Below, in pieces: positions 41,043 through 51,735 of a stretch of 64,000 nucleotides of DNA (position 1 is the stretch's first letter; every line of letters begins with the position of its first letter). The stretch is from Moraxella porci DSM 25326. Its GTDB lineage: Bacteria > Pseudomonadota > Gammaproteobacteria > Pseudomonadales > Moraxellaceae. The stretch is from contig NZ_MUYV01000006.1 of assembly GCF_002014855.1 (NCBI RefSeq), positions 62,001 to 126,000 of the forward strand, read 5' to 3'. The notes under the pieces were generated by a model, which was not told where the DNA came from, made no database searches, and was given only the letters and a program-made list of their open reading frames with translations. The translations under genes and the position numbers were made by a program.

Positions 41043-42731
41043 ATGACTTTTATGAGCTTCACCGAGCGAAGCATCTTTTTTCGCATCTATGCTGGGCTGC
41101 TACTGGTCTGTGTGTCTGTGGCGTTTTTTGCGTATCTTTTGGTTGATACCATCAATCAAGAACGCGCTCAGGCATATCGGGAAAGTGTGGCAACCGGTGT
41201 TTTTTATTTGATTGGTCAAGGTGCGCAGCATCAAACTACACCTGCTCAAAGAAATTATTGGCTCAATGACATCAGTATGCTGTTTGGCAGCAATTTTGAA
41301 ATTGTCCCGATGGAATCCATCGAGTTTAAAGCACGAGAGATGCGCCGAATCGAAGAGGCAAAAACTGTCGTCCGCTATGATCACCACGCCAATCAATCTA
41401 CCTTTTATTATCGCCTTGAGGGTACAGATGAGGTTTTGACCACACGGCTATCACAAGTTGGTGAACGACAAGTCAGAGCGTTGACCATTTTTTTGCTTGA
41501 TGATTTATCGCATTATCAGGGTTTTGAACAAAAACAAGCCCGATTGAATTATTTGACTGAGAAATTCAGTTATCCCATTTACTTACAATCCATCAATAAT
41601 TTGCGCTTAGATCCTGACCAGATTGCGCGTCTAAAACGCGATGAATTGGTGATGTCATTTCAAGATGGCATCCGTGGTCAAGGATCGACGATTTCATTTA
41701 CCGTCGCCTCAGATGTTGAAGATGTGGTGATCGTGGTTGGCCCTGTTGCGCTGTTTAATTGGTTTCCGCTGAATTTATTAGTGAGCGTGACCTTGATCTG
41801 CGTGTTTTTGATCGCTTTGGGTGTCTATGCGCTGATTTTTCCTTTGGAGCGTCGCTTGCAATTATTGCAAATGGGCGTCAATCGAGTCACTCAAGGCAAC
41901 TTGGATACCAAAGTTCAGGTCGTCGGCCATGATGACATCGCGCGATTGTCGATGACTTTTAATGCGATGACAGCGCATATCAAACGACTGATCGAAGCAC
42001 AACGCGAGCTGACCCGAGCGGTGTCACATGAGCTGCGCACGCCCGTTGCGCGGATACGCTTTGCTGTGGACATGCTGGCAGATACCGATGATGCCGATTC
42101 TCGCCAACTTCAAAAGAATTTTATCGATGAGGACATTGAGTCTTTAAATGAACTGATTGACGAGATTTTGACTTATGCCAAGCTAGAAGAAGGCTCGCCA
42201 AAGCTAGATTGGGAGATGGTGAATTTACGTGAGCTGCTTGAGCAGATCGAACGCGAGACCAATGCGCTTGGTAAGCCCATCAAGCTTGTGTGTCAGCTGC
42301 CGCCTGCCAAAGCCGTGGCCATGGCGGATCGCCGCTATTTGCATCGTGTGGTTCAAAACTTAGTCGGTAATGCCCTGCGCTATGCCGAAACGACAGTGAT
42401 GCTCAGTGCTGATGTCATCAAAGGTGAGGCTTTTATCAGCGTTGAAGATGATGGTCATGGTATCGCCGAAGCAGATCGCGAGAAAGTGTTTATTCCTTTT
42501 GCGCGACTCGATGACAGCCGTACCAGAGCCTCTGGCGGCTATGGGTTGGGTTTGTCGATCGTCAGTCGCATTGCATTTTGGTTTAATGCCAATTTAAAAG
42601 TGGATGAAAGTCCTAAGCTGCACGGGGCAAGATTCATCATGTCATGGCCAGTCAAGCAGGTCGGTGTGGTCGTCGCTGCCGATGAGATGACCCAAGACCG
42701 CATGCAAAAAACCATCGAAAATAATGGCTAA
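41043..42731 (+). CDS. bfmS: BfmS-like sensor histidine kinase
   Basis: Membrane histidine kinase, about 562 residues from the ATG at 41043 (a second ATG at 41052 is equally possible). One transmembrane helix lies at residues ~15-35, a periplasmic sensor domain spans to ~240, and a second helix precedes HAMP. The phospho-histidine box is SHELRTPVARIRFAVDM. The ATPase motifs are QNLVGNALRYAE (N), VEDDGHGIA (G1) and GGYGLGLSIVSR (G2). It follows bfmR after an 80-bp gap with two hairpin structures, and it converges on the EnvZ-like gene. Confidence 0.9.
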   Translation: MTFMSFTERSIFFRIYAGLLLVCVSVAFFAYLLVDTINQERAQAYRESVATGVFYLIGQGAQHQTTPAQRNYWLNDISMLFGSNFEIVPMESIEFKAREMRRIEEAKTVVRYDHHANQSTFYYRLEGTDEVLTTRLSQVGERQVRALTIFLLDDLSHYQGFEQKQARLNYLTEKFSYPIYLQSINNLRLDPDQIARLKRDELVMSFQDGIRGQGSTISFTVASDVEDVVIVVGPVALFNWFPLNLLVSVTLICVFLIALGVYALIFPLERRLQLLQMGVNRVTQGNLDTKVQVVGHDDIARLSMTFNAMTAHIKRLIEAQRELTRAVSHELRTPVARIRFAVDMLADTDDADSRQLQKNFIDEDIESLNELIDEILTYAKLEEGSPKLDWEMVNLRELLEQIERETNALGKPIKLVCQLPPAKAVAMADRRYLHRVVQNLVGNALRYAETTVMLSADVIKGEAFISVEDDGHGIAEADREKVFIPFARLDDSRTRASGGYGLGLSIVSRIAFWFNANLKVDESPKLHGARFIMSWPVKQVGVVVAADEMTQDRMQKTIENNG

Positions 42732-42750
42732 TCCATCAAGCTTGGTGGAT
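42731..42750. terminator. palindrome between the converging kinase genes
   Basis: ATCCATCAAG / CTTGGTGGAT forms a stem with one G-U pair exactly in the gap between the two stop codons. There is no T-run, so its effect is uncertain. Confidence 0.4.
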
Positions 42751-44163
42751 CTACTGGGCGACAGTATGCTCATCCGATGCATCTAAAGATGTATCTGGCT
42801 CATCGATTTGAGTCATTAATGGAATTTTTACGCACACTTGTAGGCCGCCAGCAGGGTGGTTTGTGGCTTCGACCACGCCCTGATGTAGCTGTGCGATGCG
42901 ATTAACGATCGCCAAACCAAGCCCACTGCCTTGGGTCGTGCGCGCAGATTCGCCGCGCTCAAATGGCTGCATGATACGCTCCAATTGATCTTCAGCCACG
43001 CCGTCGCCTTCGTCTTTGACACACAAAATTAACAAGGGATAGTCAGCATCAGCAGCGTCAGGATCGATGGCTTGAATGTGCGCGCTTAAATGAATTGGCT
43101 GCTCTCCATAACGGATGGCGTTATTGACCAAATTGATGATCAGGCGTTTGATGGACAAAGGGCGTACAGGGACTTTTTGACTGATGTCTGATTCATAAAT
43201 AAATCGCGTCCCTGAAAACTGCACCATGATTTCTTTAAAAATCACATCCAAATTTGTGGGTTTGACAGGTTCATCAGAGCCATCTTTCATAAAAGAAATA
43301 AATTGTTCTAAAATGGCATCCATGTCCTCAATGTCATAGACCAATCCCTCACGGAAAAATTCATCTGGCAGCATCTCAGCCGTCAGCCGCATTCGTGTCA
43401 AAGGCGTACGCAGGTCATGACTGATGCCAGCAAGCATGATGGTACGCTCTTTTTGTGCTTGACTAAGAGTGCTAAAAAGCCGATTAAAAGCCGTGTTGGC
43501 CTTACGAATCTCATTGGGTCCTGTCTGAGTCGGCAAAGTGGTGGCATGGCCTTGGGTGATATAATCGTTGGCTGCGCGTTCAAGCTTTTTAAGAGGGCGA
43601 TTAAGGCCGCGCACCAGCACCCAAATGGTAAATATGGTCAATAAAGGAATGCCAAATATAAACCCTGCCAGCACGCCAGGGCTGTACTGCGAGTAGTGCA
43701 TCATCGGCTCACGGATCCAGATGTCAGGATGCGCGCTGTCTTGGATCCATAGTTTTGGTACGGGTTTGAATTTAAAATATACCGACACTTCGCGTCCCAG
43801 TGAGCGCGAGATCTCATCGGCCATGATCTGCGTCAGATGTGTGACCACAGGCTTGTCGGTGATGTCGGGAAATTCATTGCGATCGGTGATGATGTCGATG
43901 TGGGTATTATTTTCTAGCCAATGCATGAATTCAGGATTGTTGCGCCACTCTGGTTTGATTGAGGTCAACAGCTTGATTTCGGTGGATAGATAACTGGCGT
44001 GGTTTTTGAGTTCAGGCAAATAAAGACTGCGCCAAAACAGCCAGATCGACAAAGTAACGCTGACAAAGACGATAAAACACACCATGATCAGCGTCTGCAA
44101 GGTGTTGGAGTATAATTTATGGTGTAATTTTGCAAAGACATTGCGCACGGATTTATTCATCAT
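42751..44163 (-). CDS. EnvZ-like sensor histidine kinase
   Basis: Membrane histidine kinase of about 470 residues. Helices lie at ~25-45 and ~170-190 with a periplasmic part between; HAMP follows. The phospho-histidine box LAGISHDLRTPLTRMRLTAEML is EnvZ-like. The N box is INLVNNAIRYGE, G1 is CVKDEGDGV and G2 is GSGLGLAIVNR. I chose the ATG at 44163, with AGGTGG 6 nt before it. No response regulator is adjacent on its own strand; the nearest is bfmR beyond bfmS. Its ompR partner is either elsewhere or absent. Confidence 0.85.
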   Translation of the reverse strand: MMNKSVRNVFAKLHHKLYSNTLQTLIMVCFIVFVSVTLSIWLFWRSLYLPELKNHASYLSTEIKLLTSIKPEWRNNPEFMHWLENNTHIDIITDRNEFPDITDKPVVTHLTQIMADEISRSLGREVSVYFKFKPVPKLWIQDSAHPDIWIREPMMHYSQYSPGVLAGFIFGIPLLTIFTIWVLVRGLNRPLKKLERAANDYITQGHATTLPTQTGPNEIRKANTAFNRLFSTLSQAQKERTIMLAGISHDLRTPLTRMRLTAEMLPDEFFREGLVYDIEDMDAILEQFISFMKDGSDEPVKPTNLDVIFKEIMVQFSGTRFIYESDISQKVPVRPLSIKRLIINLVNNAIRYGEQPIHLSAHIQAIDPDAADADYPLLILCVKDEGDGVAEDQLERIMQPFERGESARTTQGSGLGLAIVNRIAQLHQGVVEATNHPAGGLQVCVKIPLMTQIDEPDTSLDASDEHTVAQ

Positions 44164-44269
44164 AAGCCACCTGACAATCGCATGCCGCCATTGTAGCACA
44201 GCTTTTACAATGCATTACAGTTTAATTTACACAAAAAGCAAATTTTTACTTTTAAGATGATAAATTTCT

Positions 44270-44278
44270 TGGTATAAT
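44270..44278 (+). promoter_or_regulatory. extended -10 promoter for rpsP-rimM-trmD-rplS
   Basis: TGGTATAAT is a perfect extended -10 element (TATAAT 44273-44278). The start would be near 44285 with a 111-nt leader before rpsP. No good -35 is visible. Confidence 0.55.
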
Positions 44279-44395
44279 TACAGTTTTAGCGGGTTCAGGT
44301 TCGTACGGCTCATCCTCAACTTTATCGAATCTGTATCATGCTCTAATTCTTGCACAAATTATTTTTTTGTTTTTAAACTTTTTAAGAGAGTTATC

Positions 44396-44644
44396 ATGGT
44401 AGTTATTCGTCTGGCTCGTGGCGGTTCAAAAAAGCGTCCATTCTATCAAGTCGTTGTTGCTGACAAGCGTGCAGCACGCGACGGTCGTTTCATCGAGAAA
44501 ATCGGTTTCTTCAATCCACTGGCTCGTGGCCAAGAAGTTGAAACTCGCATCGACCTAGAAGCTTACAATGCGTGGATTGCAAAAGGCGCACAGCCAACTG
44601 ACCGCGTTGCTTCATTGGTTAAAGCATTGAACAAAGCTGCTTAA
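44396..44644 (+). CDS. rpsP: 30S ribosomal protein S16
   Basis: Small-subunit assembly protein, 82 residues. It starts [29 protein letters not shown] and has the [12 protein letters not shown] motif. It leads the conserved rpsP-rimM-trmD-rplS operon, and AAGAGAG precedes the ATG. Confidence 0.97.
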   Translation: MVVIRLARGGSKKRPFYQVVVADKRAARDGRFIEKIGFFNPLARGQEVETRIDLEAYNAWIAKGAQPTDRVASLVKALNKAA

Positions 44645-44754
44645 TTAGCAAATTTGTCTCAACGGTTTGCACCTAAGTATAAGCGAAGACTTATATCTGT
44701 GGTGTAAGCCGTTTTGTGCTATCAAATCCCATCTTTTTTACATGAAGCCAAATC

Positions 44755-45318
44755 GTGACTGTTTCAAAACCAAATTTTTCTCGTCAAAGTAGTGCGCCAG
44801 ATCCATCAACGCTGGTTAAGATCGCGACACTAAAAAAACCCTACGGCATCAAAGGCTGGCTTTGGGTGTTTAGCGAAACTGACGAACGCTCAGGTATTTT
44901 TGAGATGTCGCCGTGGTGGATGAAGACAGCTACAGGATTCAAGCCTTTGACCGTCAAAGACTGGCGTAACCAAGGGCAGGGTTTGGTGGCGTGTTTTGAA
45001 GAGATTGCTGATCGTAATGTCGCTGAGACCATGAATGGCACAACCATTTGGGTATCCAAAGACAGCTTTCCTGAACTTAGCGAAGATGAGTATTATTGGT
45101 CGGATTTGATTGGACTGACGGTGATTAACGAACAAGGTGAAAATCTTGGCGTGATCAAAGAGATGTTCGAGACCGGTGCGCATGAGATCATTTCTGTCAA
45201 GCCAAGTGCTGATAGTATTGATCGCGAAGAGCGTCTTATCCCGTGGCATCGTGACATCGTATTGTCAGTGGACTTGTCAGCCAAAACCATGCTGGTGGCA
45301 TGGGGTGCTGATTACTAA
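44755..45318 (+). CDS. rimM: ribosome maturation factor RimM
   Basis: Helps 30S maturation, binding S19. The N-terminal part holds LVKIATLKKPYGIKGWLWVFSET and the PRC-barrel part holds EYYWSDLIGLTVINEQGENLG. The end has LIPWHRDIVLSVDL. The start is a GTG at 44755; a nearby ATG at 44742 is out of frame. Its position between rpsP and trmD supports the call. Length 187 is normal. Confidence 0.94.
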   Translation: MTVSKPNFSRQSSAPDPSTLVKIATLKKPYGIKGWLWVFSETDERSGIFEMSPWWMKTATGFKPLTVKDWRNQGQGLVACFEEIADRNVAETMNGTTIWVSKDSFPELSEDEYYWSDLIGLTVINEQGENLGVIKEMFETGAHEIISVKPSADSIDREERLIPWHRDIVLSVDLSAKTMLVAWGADY

Positions 45319-45386
45319 CACTGATTACCAGAGTGGATTCGCCAGTGAATCGCTCATATAACCAACCTTGGGATAACTAAGCTACC

Positions 45387-46139
45387 GTGTTTTTTGCTGT
45401 CATCAGTATTTTGCCTGAGATGTTCGCTGCGATGACTGATTTTGGTGTCGTCGGACGCGCCATCAAAAGACAGCAAGCCAGTATCAGCCTGATTAATCCT
45501 AGAGATTTTACGACGGATAATTATCGCCGTATCGATGAGCGTCCGTTTGGCGGCGGTCCTGGCATGGTGATGATGGCGGAGCCACTCGAAAAGGCGATTT
45601 TGCACGCCAAAGAGTTGGCACGACAAGTAGGATGTCGAGTAGATGACGGTGCGTGTCCTGTGGTGTATTTATCACCACAAGGCAAACAGCTCGATGAACC
45701 GAGTGTGGTACAGATGGCGTCCTTGGATGGCATGATTTTATTATGCGGTCGTTACGAAGGGATTGATGAGCGGTTGCTTGAGCGATATGTCGATACTGAG
45801 ATTTCTATCGGCGACTATGTGCTGACAGGCGGTGAGTTGCCTGCGATGGTGGTGATGGATAGCGTCATTCGCAGATTGCCACAGGTGATGGGTGATGATC
45901 TCTCCGCAGAGCAAGATTCTTTTGTAGATGGCTTGCTGGATTGTCCGCACTACACTAAGCCGCTTGATTTTCATGGCGATGGTGTGCCAGAAGTGCTATT
46001 ATCGGGTCATCATGCCAATATCGCCAAATGGCGTTTTTTAGAGCAGGTGAGACGCACGCAAGTACGGCGACCTGATTTGTGGGAAAAATTTACACCCACC
46101 AAACAGCAACTCAAGTGGCTCAAAGACTTGAAAGATTGA
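45387..46139 (+). CDS. trmD: tRNA (guanine-37-N1)-methyltransferase
   Basis: SPOUT methyltransferase for m1G37 in tRNAs, important to keep the reading frame. The deep-knot residues are in [22 protein letters not shown] and [16 protein letters not shown]. The C-terminal part has [16 protein letters not shown]. The start is a GTG at 45387. Length 250 is usual. Confidence 0.96.
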   Translation: MFFAVISILPEMFAAMTDFGVVGRAIKRQQASISLINPRDFTTDNYRRIDERPFGGGPGMVMMAEPLEKAILHAKELARQVGCRVDDGACPVVYLSPQGKQLDEPSVVQMASLDGMILLCGRYEGIDERLLERYVDTEISIGDYVLTGGELPAMVVMDSVIRRLPQVMGDDLSAEQDSFVDGLLDCPHYTKPLDFHGDGVPEVLLSGHHANIAKWRFLEQVRRTQVRRPDLWEKFTPTKQQLKWLKDLKD

Positions 46140-46272
46140 TTTTGCCTGTATGGTTCAGGCGCAGCGTCAATTGGCGCTTTATGTAACGATGGTATGCGGT
46201 CTTTTAACCATTGTCCTGTCTTAGACAGACAAAAAAGATTTTAGCCTATGCCATGACAATTGGAGAATTTCC

Positions 46273-46641
46273 ATGAGCAACAAACATCCACTAGTACAAG
46301 TTGTTGAAAATGCACAACTAAAAGACCACCCATCATTTGGCCCAGGTGACACTGTTGTCGTTCAAGTCAAAGTTCGTGAAGGTGACCGTGAGCGTCTACA
46401 GGCGTTCGAAGGCGTGGTTATCGCTAAGCGTAACCGTGGTCTAAACTCAGCATTCACCGTGCGTAAAATCTCAAGCGGTGTTGGCGTTGAGCGTGCATTC
46501 CAACTACACTCACCACTAATCGCAAGCATCGAAGTGAAACGCCGTGGTGATGTACGCCGTGCGAAGCTATACTACCTACGCGATCGTTCAGGTAAATCTG
46601 CTCGTATCAAAGAAAAATTGGGCGCGCGTAAAGAAGGATAA
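46273..46641 (+). CDS. rplS: 50S ribosomal protein L19
   Basis: Large-subunit protein at the 30S-50S interface, 122 residues. [26 protein letters not shown] and the [14 protein letters not shown] motif are diagnostic. A GGAG site lies before the ATG. Last gene of the operon; a strong terminator follows. Confidence 0.97.
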   Translation: MSNKHPLVQVVENAQLKDHPSFGPGDTVVVQVKVREGDRERLQAFEGVVIAKRNRGLNSAFTVRKISSGVGVERAFQLHSPLIASIEVKRRGDVRRAKLYYLRDRSGKSARIKEKLGARKEG

Positions 46642-46660
46642 TCTTGGTACGCTCAAGACA

Positions 46661-46690
46661 AACCCCGAGTTTTCGACTCGGGGTTTTTTT
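46661..46690 (+). terminator. intrinsic terminator of the rpsP operon
   Basis: Ten-bp stem AACCCCGAGT / ACTCGGGGTT, 5-nt loop and a run of seven T. The converging pilin gene ends 15 bp further on. Confidence 0.92.
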
Positions 46691-46704
46691 ATGTTTTTAA
46701 GTTG

Positions 46705-47130
46705 TCACTGGGTGACTTGAGTTGCTGTACAGCCTTTGGGCGCCACCTCTTTATCCAGATCTGTGCCACAAGTCCATCCATTTTCGCTGCTATGAGTCCA
46801 TGTGATGGATTTATTATGAATGCTGCTGGCGGCATTTTGGCCAAAGGTGGCTTTGATGGTCGGGCTATCGGTTTCAATGTTGACTTTGATACCATCTGAT
46901 ACCAGATCACTGCCGATGCTGCCGATGTCGCAACCGCTATTTTGGGTGATGCCTTGTAATCGGCACATATCCACAGCAGTGCGCAGCTGACTGGTCTCCA
47001 TCAAAACGCGATTGACTTGGGCATTGATGGTGCGTTTTTGGTACTGAGGAATGGCAAACATCGCCAAAACACCAATGATCAAAATGACGATCATCAATTC
47101 AATGAGTGTAAAACCTTGTTGAGATCTCAT
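46705..47130 (-). CDS. type IV pilin-like protein (prepilin)
   Basis: A 141-residue class IVa prepilin. The leader MRSQQG is followed by the mature N-terminus FTLIELMIVILIIGVLAMF with the conserved glutamate at +5. The C-terminal part has four cysteines, including a WTCG...KGC pair placed as in the pilin D-loop. It could be the major pilin or a minor one; no other pil gene is nearby. AAGGAAC precedes the ATG. I found no properly spaced sigma-54 element upstream. Confidence 0.88.
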   Translation of the reverse strand: MRSQQGFTLIELMIVILIIGVLAMFAIPQYQKRTINAQVNRVLMETSQLRTAVDMCRLQGITQNSGCDIGSIGSDLVSDGIKVNIETDSPTIKATFGQNAASSIHNKSITWTHSSENGWTCGTDLDKEVAPKGCTATQVTQ

Positions 47131-47485
47131 GGTTGTTCCTTGAAATTATAAACTCAAAGTATAAAGATAATGCAATTCTGCCATAAAATTATTGGCCTGA
47201 CAAGTTTTTTGGTGAATGAACTTCGTCTCCGCGATTTTGGAATTGGTCAGCGTTGATATTTATTGAGATTTCAATGGGTATTTATAAAATAAATGTTGAT
47301 TATCGTGGGATATTTTTTGTAATTGGCGCTATTTTCAGCTATTATTATAAGTGGAGAAGTGACGCTAAATTGTCGATTTGGCGATTTGGCGTCTCAGAAT
47401 CATCTCTAGGCACTTATGATGCGACTAATGGATGTGTCATAAGCACCAAACGGGATATTTTTCGTAAATAAAAGAGGAATTTGCT
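47131..47485. other. 355-bp intergenic region between the pilin gene and acnB
   Basis: AT-rich divergent promoter region. A 72-codon open frame from a TTG at 47253 has no ribosome binding site and is not called. An AAGAGGAA ribosome binding site for acnB lies at its right end. No operator or RNA structure was recognised. Confidence 0.45.
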
Positions 47486-50110
47486 ATGTTAGAACAATAC
47501 AGAGCTCATGTCGAAGAGCGTGCCGCACTAGGCGTACCGCCACAACCATTAACCGATGCGCAGACAGCGGATTTGGTGGCGCTACTAAAAAACCCACCAG
47601 CTGGCGAAGAAGAATTTTTGGTAGATTTGCTTGAAAACCGTGTGCCAGCAGGCGTTGACCAAGCCGCATATGTCAAAGCAGCTTTCCTCTCAGCCATCGC
47701 AAAGGGCGAAGCGAACTCGCCATTGGTCTCAAAAGAGCGTGCTGTCTATTTGTTAGGCACCATGTTGGGTGGTTATAATGTAGCGCCATTGGTTGAGCTA
47801 CTAGAAAATGAAGAGCTTGGCGGCTTGGCTGCAGAGGCTTTGAAGAAAACTTTGCTGGTATTTGACGCATTCCACGATGTCGAAGAAAAAGCCAAAGCAG
47901 GCAACGCCAATGCCAAAGCTGTCCTAGAATCATGGGCAGAGGCTGAGTGGTTTACCAGTCGTCCTGAAGTACCAGAAGAAATCACCATCACTGTATTTAA
48001 AGTCACTGGTGAGACCAACACGGACGATCTATCACCAGCCCAAGATGCATGGAGCCGTCCTGACATTCCGCTACATGCCAATGCAATGCTAAAAAACGAG
48101 CGCGATGGCATCAAGCCTGAGCAGCCAGGTGTTGTTGGTCCATTGAGCCAAATCAAAGAATTGATCGCCAAAGGCAATCCTGTGGCTTATGTTGGTGATG
48201 TCGTGGGCACAGGTTCAAGCCGTAAGTCAGCGACCAACTCTGTGCTGTGGTTCTTTGGTGATGAAATCCCACACATCCCAAATAAAAAAGATGGCGGCGT
48301 CTGCTTAGGCGGTAAAATCGCACCGATTTTCTTCAACACCATGGAAGATGCTGGCGCCTTGCCTGTTGAGATTGATGTGTCTGAGATGAACATGGGCGAT
48401 GAAGTCACCCTTAAAATCAACCATGACACAGCAGTCGTCACTGCATTTAAAAATGGCGAGCAAATCGCAGAATCTCCACTAAAAACCCCAGTACTGTTAG
48501 ATGAAGTGCGTGCTGGTGGCCGTATCAACCTGATCATTGGCCGCAGCCTCACCACCAAAGCGCGTGAGTCATTGGGTCTTGAGCCATCGACATTGTTCCG
48601 CACCCCAGATCAGCCTGCTGATACTGGCAAGGGCTTTACTCTGGCGCAGAAGATGGTTGGTCGCGCTTGTGGTCTACCTGAAGGTCAAGGTGTACGCCCA
48701 GGTACTTATTGTGAGCCGAAGATGACTACTGTCGGCTCTCAAGACACCACAGGTCCGATGACTCGTGATGAACTAAAAGACTTGGCTTGCTTGGGCTTCT
48801 CAGCAGACCTAGTCATGCAGTCATTCTGTCACACCGCTGCTTATCCTAAGCCAATCGATGTCATCACGCATCACACACTACCTGATTTCATCATGAACCG
48901 CGGCGGTGTCTCACTGCGTCCAGGCGACGGCGTGATCCACTCATGGCTAAACCGTATGCTACTGCCTGATACTGTCGGTACTGGCGGCGACTCTCACACT
49001 CGCTTCCCAATCGGCATCTCATTCCCAGCAGGTTCTGGTCTTGTTGCATTCGCTGCAGCGACTGGTGTGATGCCACTGGATATGCCTGAGTCTGTGCTTG
49101 TGAAGTTCAAAGGCAAAATGCAACCTGGCATTACCCTGCGTGATCTGGTCCATGCGATCCCTTACTATGCGATCAAAGAGGGTGATTTGACGGTTGAGAA
49201 AAAAGGTAAGAAAAACATTTTCTCAGGTCGTATCCTTGAGATCGATTTGACCGAAATGGAAAATGATCTAACCGTTGAGCAAGCATTTGAGCTATCAGAT
49301 GCATCAGCAGAACGCAGCGCAGCGGGCTGTGCGATCACTGTCTCTGAAGACAAAGTGGCCGAATACCTACGCTCAAACATCGTCATGCTAAAATGGATGA
49401 TCGCAGAGGGCTATGGCGATGCTCGCACACTATCACGCCGTGCAGAAAATATGCAAAAATGGCTCGATAACCCAAGCCTAATGAAAGCAGATCCAGATGC
49501 AGAATACGCCAAAGTGTACGAAATCGATCTGTCTGAAATCAAAGAGCCGATCCTATGCTGCCCGAACGATCCAGACGATGCCAAGCTACTATCAGAAGTG
49601 GCTGGCGATAAGATCGATGAGGTGTTCATCGGTTCGTGCATGACCAACATCGGCCACTTCCGTGCTGCAGGTAAACTGCTATCAGAAGTGCCAGCAGGTA
49701 GTCTGACTACACGCATGTGGATCGCGCCACCGACCAAGATGGATGAGCGTCAATTGATGGATGAAGGTTACTACAATACCTACGCACAAGCAGGCGCTCG
49801 TACCGAAATGCCAGGCTGCTCACTATGTATGGGTAACCAAGCGCGTATCGCACCAAACTCAACGGCTGTTTCGACTTCTACCCGTAACTTCCCGAACCGT
49901 CTAGGTCAAGGTGCGAATGTCTATCTAGCTTCAGCAGAACTGGCATCAGTCGCTGCGGTACTTGGTAAGCTACCAACTGTTGAAGAATATCAGCAGTACG
50001 CAGGCAAGCTTGACAATATGCAAGCGGAAGTTTATAACTATCTAAACTTCGATCAAATGGCGGATTACACTGGTAAAGCTGACAAAATCAATGTCGCTCA
50101 GCTAAGCTAA
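47486..50110 (+). CDS. acnB: bifunctional aconitate hydratase 2 / 2-methylisocitrate dehydratase
   Basis: TCA-cycle aconitase B, 874 residues, cytosolic and iron-sulfur dependent. The N-terminal HEAT-like domain (1-160) is specific to AcnB and absent in AcnA. The swivel domain has [18 protein letters not shown]. Cluster cysteines lie in [16 protein letters not shown] and [13 protein letters not shown], and [18 protein letters not shown] is the active-site stretch. A strong ribosome binding site fits high expression. Confidence 0.97.
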   Translation: MLEQYRAHVEERAALGVPPQPLTDAQTADLVALLKNPPAGEEEFLVDLLENRVPAGVDQAAYVKAAFLSAIAKGEANSPLVSKERAVYLLGTMLGGYNVAPLVELLENEELGGLAAEALKKTLLVFDAFHDVEEKAKAGNANAKAVLESWAEAEWFTSRPEVPEEITITVFKVTGETNTDDLSPAQDAWSRPDIPLHANAMLKNERDGIKPEQPGVVGPLSQIKELIAKGNPVAYVGDVVGTGSSRKSATNSVLWFFGDEIPHIPNKKDGGVCLGGKIAPIFFNTMEDAGALPVEIDVSEMNMGDEVTLKINHDTAVVTAFKNGEQIAESPLKTPVLLDEVRAGGRINLIIGRSLTTKARESLGLEPSTLFRTPDQPADTGKGFTLAQKMVGRACGLPEGQGVRPGTYCEPKMTTVGSQDTTGPMTRDELKDLACLGFSADLVMQSFCHTAAYPKPIDVITHHTLPDFIMNRGGVSLRPGDGVIHSWLNRMLLPDTVGTGGDSHTRFPIGISFPAGSGLVAFAAATGVMPLDMPESVLVKFKGKMQPGITLRDLVHAIPYYAIKEGDLTVEKKGKKNIFSGRILEIDLTEMENDLTVEQAFELSDASAERSAAGCAITVSEDKVAEYLRSNIVMLKWMIAEGYGDARTLSRRAENMQKWLDNPSLMKADPDAEYAKVYEIDLSEIKEPILCCPNDPDDAKLLSEVAGDKIDEVFIGSCMTNIGHFRAAGKLLSEVPAGSLTTRMWIAPPTKMDERQLMDEGYYNTYAQAGARTEMPGCSLCMGNQARIAPNSTAVSTSTRNFPNRLGQGANVYLASAELASVAAVLGKLPTVEEYQQYAGKLDNMQAEVYNYLNFDQMADYTGKADKINVAQLS

Positions 50111-50158
50111 TCACCTAAGCCAATCACGAGGGCGTTTGTTACTTAGGCAGGCGCCATC

Positions 50159-50198
50159 AAGGACTGAATGTTGCATCCACAGCATTCAGTCCTTTTAA
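50159..50198 (+). terminator. intrinsic terminator after acnB
   Basis: Twelve-bp stem AAGGACTGAATG / CATTCAGTCCTT with a 12-nt loop, then a T-rich tail. It lies 49 bp after the stop. Confidence 0.85.
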
Positions 50199-50264
50199 TT
50201 TGTATATATTTTATGATATCTTAAGCCATCAATGAGCCGACTCTATGACAAATACGGAGATATG

Positions 50265-51735
50265 ATGAAACAGTGGCTATACTTATTGCTAATAATCGCG
50301 CCATTATTAACTGGAGCGCAGGCTGCACAGGCAGATGATCGATGCCAATTTTTGGTGGAGGGCGGTCATTTGAATGATGATGGTTTTTTTGGCATTTGAT
50401 CATTTGGATGCCTATACTGGCAGCTGTGATGAGGGGCTGTTTTTGGCGCAGCTAAAACCATCGGCCAACTATGCTTTTTTGGATCAATATGGCAGCTTGG
50501 TGATTGATTTGTCTGATGCTTTGATGGTCAAGCCTTTTCGCCACGGCGTCGCCATTGTCAAGACTTATGATGGCACAGGACTAATCAATGCCCAAGGTGC
50601 ATGGGTGCTTGAGCCGACATATGAGGACATTGATCACTTGCGCGGTTTTGATGTATTTCAATTTCATCGCGCGGTTGCAACTCGCTACCAAGATGGGCAG
50701 ATATATTCTGCCTTGATCGACACCACAGGCAAAGAGATCATACCGCTAACTCAAGGGCTACTGACACCGATTTTTAATCATAAGCCCATCTATACGCTGA
50801 CTGTGTTTGATGCGTCTGATAATAATCAACTCCAAATGGGCATATATGATGGCGATGGCAGAGTACTTATCCCTGTTAAGGATCAGCTGATTACCACCGA
50901 TGACAATGGCGAGATCGCCAAAATATGCCGGGCGGATCAAGGCTGTATATTGCTTGATCAAAATTTCCATTTTATCACCGAATGGATGGCGGAATCAGGC
51001 GATTCAACAGTGCGTTATGGCAATGGACTGATCGCAATCAAACAACATGATAAATATGGCTATATCGACACGCATGGCAGAGTCATCATCGAATCCGTCT
51101 ATGACGATGCGCAGGCGTTCGTGCAGGGCGTGGCGGTTGTGCGCTCGGGTGATGCGTGGTATTTGATTGATAAACATAACCAACCCATCTCGCAGGTTTA
51201 TGATGGCTTAATCAGATATGATGAAAGGCTGTATATTGCCGAAAAGTTGGGCAAATATGGCATCATTGATCGCGATGGCAAAGTCATGCAGCCACTAAGT
51301 TATGATGAAATAAAAGCGTATATCACAGGCGATGGGCTTTTGGCCGTTAAGCAGCATGGACTGTGGGGATTTGTGAATCGTGATGCCAAGATGGTCATCA
51401 AGCCGCAATATCAAGCGGTGAATTATTTTGCTGATGGCTTGGCAGCTACCAAGAAAAATCACAAATGGGGATTTATCAATTCAAACAATCAAACGGTGAT
51501 TGATTTTATCTATGATGAGCCTTTAAAGGACATGAGTTTGCTTGAATTTTCACAGGCATATGCCGTCACCGATGGCGTGATCGCTGTGGTAAAAGATGGC
51601 AAATGGGGCATCATTGACACCCAAGGTGTCGCAAAAACTGATTTTATCTATGATGAGATCGGGCTGATCGACAAGCACTTTATCATGGTCATCAAAGATG
51701 GTCAAACCAGTCATATCACCCGTAAGGGATGGTGA
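50265..51735 (+). CDS. exported WG-repeat protein, interrupted by a frameshift at a T7 run
   Basis: The ATG at 50265 has a well-placed GGAG and starts a clear signal peptide (MKQWLYLLLIIAPLL, cleavage near GAQA). This frame ends at a TGA at 50397-50399. The long downstream frame (50374-51735) starts without a ribosome binding site and lacks a signal. The two join if one T is removed from the seven-T run at 50384-50390. The body consists of WG-type repeats such as KYGIIDRDGKV, LWGFVNRDAKMVIKP, KWGFINSNNQTVIDF and KWGIIDTQGV. Role unknown; such repeats are usually binding or structural units. It may be phase-variable, a recent mutation or a read error. Confidence 0.8.

Noticed and set aside
47171..47183. 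TGGCAGAATTGCA on the minus strand upstream of the pilin gene, resembling a sigma-54 promoter
   Set aside because: The GG and GC elements are 7 bp apart instead of the required 10, so it cannot act as a -24/-12 promoter.
47253..47471. 72-codon open frame before acnB
   Set aside because: Starts at a TTG without ribosome binding site; the translation does not resemble a protein domain.
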